From Luidia sarsii (taxonomy: Eukaryota; Echinodermata; Asteroidea; Paxillosida; Luidiidae), in assembly GCA_949987565.1 (NCBI GenBank), contig OX465111.1, positions 1,908,494-1,972,493 of the forward strand: a stretch of 64,000 nucleotides of DNA, read 5' to 3'. The translations under genes and the position numbers were made by a program. Every line of letters starts with the position of its first letter. Position 1 is the stretch's first letter. A model generated the notes under the pieces. The model was not told where the DNA came from and did not search any database. It worked only from the letters and a program-made list of their open reading frames with translations. This document shows, piece by piece, positions 47,601 through 53,600 of this stretch.

Positions 47601-50600
47601 CTGTACCAAAACAATGATGGATTGCCCATCATGGGTAGAGCCACGGTGAGTCTTTAGGCTTTGTGAAAAATCATCCCGTGGTTCAAATGATACAGTCACG
47701 GGCAAAGTGTGGATCAGGCCAACAAAATATCCACCATCCCCCAGAGTGATTGGCATTTTCAGCGGCCCTCTGCAAGTTTAGGTGAAAACACCCACCCCTG
47801 GCACTAAGCCTGGCCCACCGAAGCCTCCCCTAACTAGCTCTCCCCTGGAACCCCGTTCTCTTGCCAGATGATTGCGCTTAGGTCAGACCAAGGAGAGACG
47901 CGGGAGAAGTCCGTGCGTCTGAAGGAGCAGCTGTCCGAGATGAGCGCCTGGAAAGAAAAGGTCAGAGGTCACCTTCCCCCAGTCACCATTTCCCCACCTG
48001 TACCCCTGGTATTGAAGTGGCTTAATGCTGAAAAGGCCAGGCAATTTTAAGAGACCCTTATGACCTTATAGATTTTAGATCTTCGGCAATGGTATCCCAA
48101 CTTTGGCACCCAGATTGCTTACTGTACGTTATCTATCAAAGTTCTTTAGATCTCAGCAATGGTACGTGCTATTCAGGGTTCTCCCCAGAATCTTGGAGAA
48201 AGTGTGGGGCTTTTTGGTCTAAGAGACTGTTGTCAGCAATCTCCTGACAACAGACAGGATGTTCTGTGGCCAGGGCTTGAATTGAATCCTGTTTGTAATC
48301 CTGTTAACGTGACAACAACTTTCCAGGCTTAGCAGCATTTTCACGCTGAAGTGGCTCAGTGAAATTAGACCCAGATAACTTACATGTAGATAGGGCACTG
48401 GAGACTATTGTCAGCAAATCTTCCATTTACAGACGAGATGTTCTGTAGCCGGGATGTGATTTGAATCTCTGTCTCTCTAATCAAGTATTAATAAAGTAGC
48501 TCTTCATTTGTCGGTGGCGTTTAGTGCCGGCGACGAGTTAGACAGAGCAACACACCCTCATTCTCTCATGATTTGTCGGTTCTTTCTCGTTCAGTACGAC
48601 GGCCTTCACTCGAGCGCCATCAGCATGAAGGAGAGGTACGAGGATCGGATCAAGGAGCTGGTGCGCGACAAGGAATCAAGGGACGGCGCCATCTCGCACA
48701 CAAACATCATTGACGAGGTGAGAAAGGACCCAGCTTGTTTCTCAGCATTCACTGGTATCCTGAAACCATAGGCCTGGGTAGAGCATGAATTCCTCTGCTG
48801 TTCAACTGGTTACATTTAAAAGACAGCAGTAGACTGATTGCATGATGTCATCACGTAGAGCTTGAACTGTATTTTGTACATGTACATGTAGATAGCAAAA
48901 TATTGAAATGACCCCGAGTTTGGGGTTTGTGTTTCGAGCTTGCTGACTAAAAACAAGTTTTCCTCTTTTTTTTTCCCCATGAGCCGCTCACATGCCTGTT
49001 TCAAACTCAGGAATGTTCTCCATAGATTTTGAGAATGAAAAGACTTGATCAAATAAGTGCAACAATCACCATGTACTTTACAATAGCGGCACCTTGATAG
49101 GGGGACAGCCATGTTTGGTGACTGTCGTATCAGAAAGTCTCCAGTAGGCCAATCAGTGGTCCACTTTTATTTACACAAAAGCGCCCAAAACAAGGCTATA
49201 AAGCTACTCAACGTTAAGGGCTAAGGAGGGAAGGAGATTGAGAGGGACTCAGGAAGGCCGGAGATAGGCATTGACATTCCTCTTCAAAAGGGCAAAATCA
49301 TAAGCAGATGGGGAACTTTAACAAGGAAAGGGATTCCAGAGAGAGGCAGACTGTGGGAAGAAGCTGTTCTCATACCTCTTTGTTCTATTGTATATACAAA
49401 AATACAAACACAAACAGAAGTTGTATCACAGAAATATAAGCTTTTTAAAAGGTGATATACAAAAATGTTGCAAACTGCTTACTGACTAAAATTACCAAAA
49501 TGCGAATTTCAAAATTTAGTGGGCCTGACGTTTCGATCCTAGCAGGACCTTTCTCGAAGGTTTAAAAGGTAACAGATACTTACATGTACATGTATGATAC
49601 ATGTGCGATTGGACCAAAAAAAGGTGAAAAACTCTTGTTGTTCTTGTCCGCCTTCCAGGTGAAGAAGATCATGAACAGTGTGTACCACACCCTGCGCAGT
49701 GAGTTTGAGCCTGGAGGCCACTACAAGGGGGCTGACATTCTCAACACCATCATGAACACTATTAAGGTGAGCGTCAACAAATGCGGCAAGTAAAAAAAAA
49801 AAAAAAAAAAATCAAAACCGCCAGCCGTCGCCTCTCTCCGCAGCGGAAGGAACGATCTGTATACACTCGAACTCTCTGAAAGCCTTCTCCCTGAGGTCAG
49901 CTAGTCTTCGCCTACCAGTTGTACAAATTTGACTGTAGTCAATGTCATATGTTTGCGGTGATACCATGTGAGATAGGATTTGAAGGTTTGCGTGGTGGAA
50001 ATACTGAGTAGGAGGTTTGCGGTGACACCGTCTCTAAAGAGAAGGAGTATGACTCTGAAAAGAGTCAGTAACTCAATGATTCGGACTACGGGCAGAGTTA
50101 ACACTTCCTGAAATGTTGAGTTACCTGCTCTTTTCAGAGCCATAGTGCTTAAAAGAGCTGGCAACTCGACGGCATATGTTGGGTTTTTCGCACGAATCCA
50201 TATAGTCCAACAGTTTTATAAAGTGCATGCAAAATGTATATTTCTCACATTCCAAATACTGCTGTATTTTAGACTTGCTTTTCACTTGTTCATGCAATTC
50301 GCTGCATCAATGTTTTTATATTCAAATTTCCTAGAAATTCACCCCTTTTCCTCTGTGGATTTCCTCTATCAAGCAGTCGTTTTTATTATTGTTTCATTTG
50401 ACTAATATTTTAATTGATTATGTTGAAATCCAAACAAAATTCATGAGATAGTTGTGTATAAAATAGTGGTGTAAAAAAGAGAGTGCTATATGGAAGAAGA
50501 TTAACGCTTTTTATGAAAATGCTCATGTTTAAAATGGTGCAGATTTGATTTTTTTTAAATTACAGGAATAATTTGTAAATGTTTTTGCAGGCAAAAACCT

Positions 50601-53600
50601 TTGAAAAGAGGCGAGATATTCTGTCTTGTAAGATTTGCAAGACAGCGATTGAGTGATGCAACAGTTTTCAGCCAGTGAATTTCAAATATCTGTTGAAATG
50701 AAAAAAAAATCACTGTTGAGTTTGGCTTGACCTTAAATTTCAGATTTGATTCTTCTTTTTTATCGGTTACTTTTGAAGGATGCAACAGTTGCATTCCAAT
50801 AGCAGTTAACATGTACATGTTTTTTTTTATTGAAATGAGCTGTTGCTGTTTAAAATGGGTTTCAATTGGTGCAAATTTGTCGCAGAATTTTCCCAGTTGA
50901 AACGGTGGAGCTGTCACAAATTGCACAAAATGAGTTATGTCCCAGAGAACTGATTTTTAAGGATTTTGGCTGAGAACTTAACTTTCAATTTTTTGGGGGG
51001 GGAGGGGGATTGGAAGATGGCGGATCGGGAGGATGTCTGTCTTTTACATACATATATGTTACTAGATATTTGTTCATTGTGTGATCCCTGAGCTGCTGTA
51101 GCCAGGTTTGCAACTATTTGTTTGCATCTGAATGAAAGCAGGGGTGTGATCCCTGGAGATATACGGTAGTTAATGGTTGAATTGCTTCTGACTGGCGCCC
51201 CCATGCACCCCTGCTAAGACTAGTTGACTATTTTGGGAAGGCCTCCATCAAAGGGCAGGGTATTATACCGGTACATGTATTACTCTCATGCATTATTCAC
51301 TGCATTGCCATGGATCCTATGTTTGCGAAGTCAGTGTCGGGATTGTATTAAATTGCAGTATATGTACTCACGCTAACCACTCCTATAAATGCCTGTACAT
51401 AAACATAGTATTCTAAATGTGTAAGAGCCATCAACATTTTCACTGAGATATAGGTGGGTTTGGGGTTTGTTTGTAAATTCCTAAAACGTCGTTTTGATTT
51501 CCCTGTGCTCGGATGGGCAGGATATTGTCATCTGTGTACATACTCATCTGTCAGTCTGTGTAAATGCACATCCCAATCTTGAAATTCACAGAAATTCACA
51601 TCGACCACACATTATTACTGGTCAGACTCCAGACTTTGGCCAAAGCCTGAGTTTTCTTTTGGTTTCTATTTCTTTCTTTTTTCTATTTTTTTTTCCAAAG
51701 GGATCTTTTATAAATACTACTTATACAGTTTTTATGTGGATACTCAGAACTGCATGCACTGAAATAGCACTCTATAGTGTACTGGGCGATGGAGTGAGGC
51801 TTAGCCTCCCATTCCAGACGTTTGTGCAATAAACGATGCCATTCAGCAAAGTATTTTTGGAAAAAGCCTTGAGTGGAAGACTAGCATCACTTGAGTCAGA
51901 GACTAGCGGATCTCCTCCGGGAGAATCAGTGTTGTAAGAGCCTTTTGTGCACAGACCGAGTAATTGGAAACAGCATCATGAAAAAGAGTGTTGTGATCCA
52001 AATCTAATATGTATTCTAAACTATTCTGAAGATCCTGCCACTGAGAAGGGTCCTTGTAGCTTGGTTAGACACTTTTGTAGAGATTTGCATTGTAGTCATT
52101 TATAGTCAGTAAGCTGTTTGTAGTATTATTGTATACTATGGGTTTGTTTGAATTATGTAAACTCTACTAAGGTGAAGTAAATATAAAAAAAGCTGTTGCA
52201 AACTGCTCACTGACTAAAGTGACCTGCAATACACAAATCTCAAAAGTTAGAGGGCCTGACGTTTTGATCCTAGCAGGACCTTTCTCAAAGGCAGAGCCCA
52301 CCCTTTTCTAGTCTGTGTTTAAGTGCATTTGTAACCTGTCTTCACTGTCAGTAGCCATCAGAATCCTTAATATTTGGTGGAGTTTTAACGTCATGGCCAA
52401 GCGCTAATGCATTGTAAATCCAGCGTGTGTCTGTGTGGGAGAGCTTGATGTTTTGTAAGTAATTCTTCACCCCATGCATGATGTGTTTTTGGAGCGATGG
52501 CCCCAATGTTGGAAAGAAAGCCTTGACGATTGCACATAGAATGCACATATGAATACCTACATTATGAATAAAAACCATTATTACACTTAGTTTTGTTTTA
52601 TTTTTGCATTGCATGTTGATGTATGAGGCATGTATTTTATTTGAACCACATACATGTATAAAATAACTTTGAAAACTAACGAGGTATTCATAATTTCCAA
52701 CTGATTGTCTTCTGTTTTTGGAATGACATGGTTTCAGAGGTGAATATTTGGCATGCCATACAGATTTGCATTTGTTGTTTGTTACCATTTTGGCACGCCA
52801 TACTATCATTAGCAACCTGCAGAGATTGTAAGCAATCCCAGTGCAGTGGCTCTAAAATCTGAATGTGACTCTTTGCTTGCTTGGCTCAATCTGTCCAGCT
52901 CGTCACGCTTCAATTGGTGAAGAGATCGTCAAGAGGGAGCACCGAGGAAGACGAAGACGAAGAAGAAGAAAGCGACGAAGAGGAAGAGGAGGAGGATAGC
53001 GAAGAGGAAGAGGAGGATAGTGAAGAGGAAAGTGAGGAAGGTACGTATCTTTTTCACTCTAATGAAAAGGACCTCCTTCCATAGCCATCATTTGTTGCCT
53101 AACATCTGAATTAATGTCCCCCAGTGAGATACCGGTAGGAATGCTGCAAACTGCTTCCTAGCTCAAACGACTCAAACACAAATCTCAAAACTGAAGGTCT
53201 GGCACTCTGTTCTTAGCAGGAATCTCTCATTAATCTTAACCTCTCTTCTGAACAGAGGAGGATGAGGAAGCACCGGTGAAGCAGGCCCAAGAATCCGTCT
53301 CGAAACGAGTCACCCCTGTCCAAGAGGCGGCTCAAACTTCTGCCCCGCCCACTGCCCCGCCCACTGCCCCGCCCACTGGCCAATCCTCTGCTCCGCCCTC
53401 TGCTCCGCCCACTTCCCCGCCCTCTGCCCCGCCCGCTGCCCCGCCCACTGCCCCGCCCACTGGCCAATCCTCTGCTCCGCCCTCTGCTCCGCCCACTGCC
53501 CAACCCTCTGCTCCGCCCACTTCCCCGCCCTCTGCCCCGCCCGCTGCCCCGCCCACTGCCCCGCCCTCTGGACAGGAGTCAGCTGCTCTGGAAGCCAGCA

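Noticed and set aside
49767..49812. Retained-intron terminal exon ending [12 protein letters not shown] before a poly-A run at 49793
   Set aside because: The donor AAG|gtgagc is strong, the A-run is genomic and there is no polyadenylation signal nearby.
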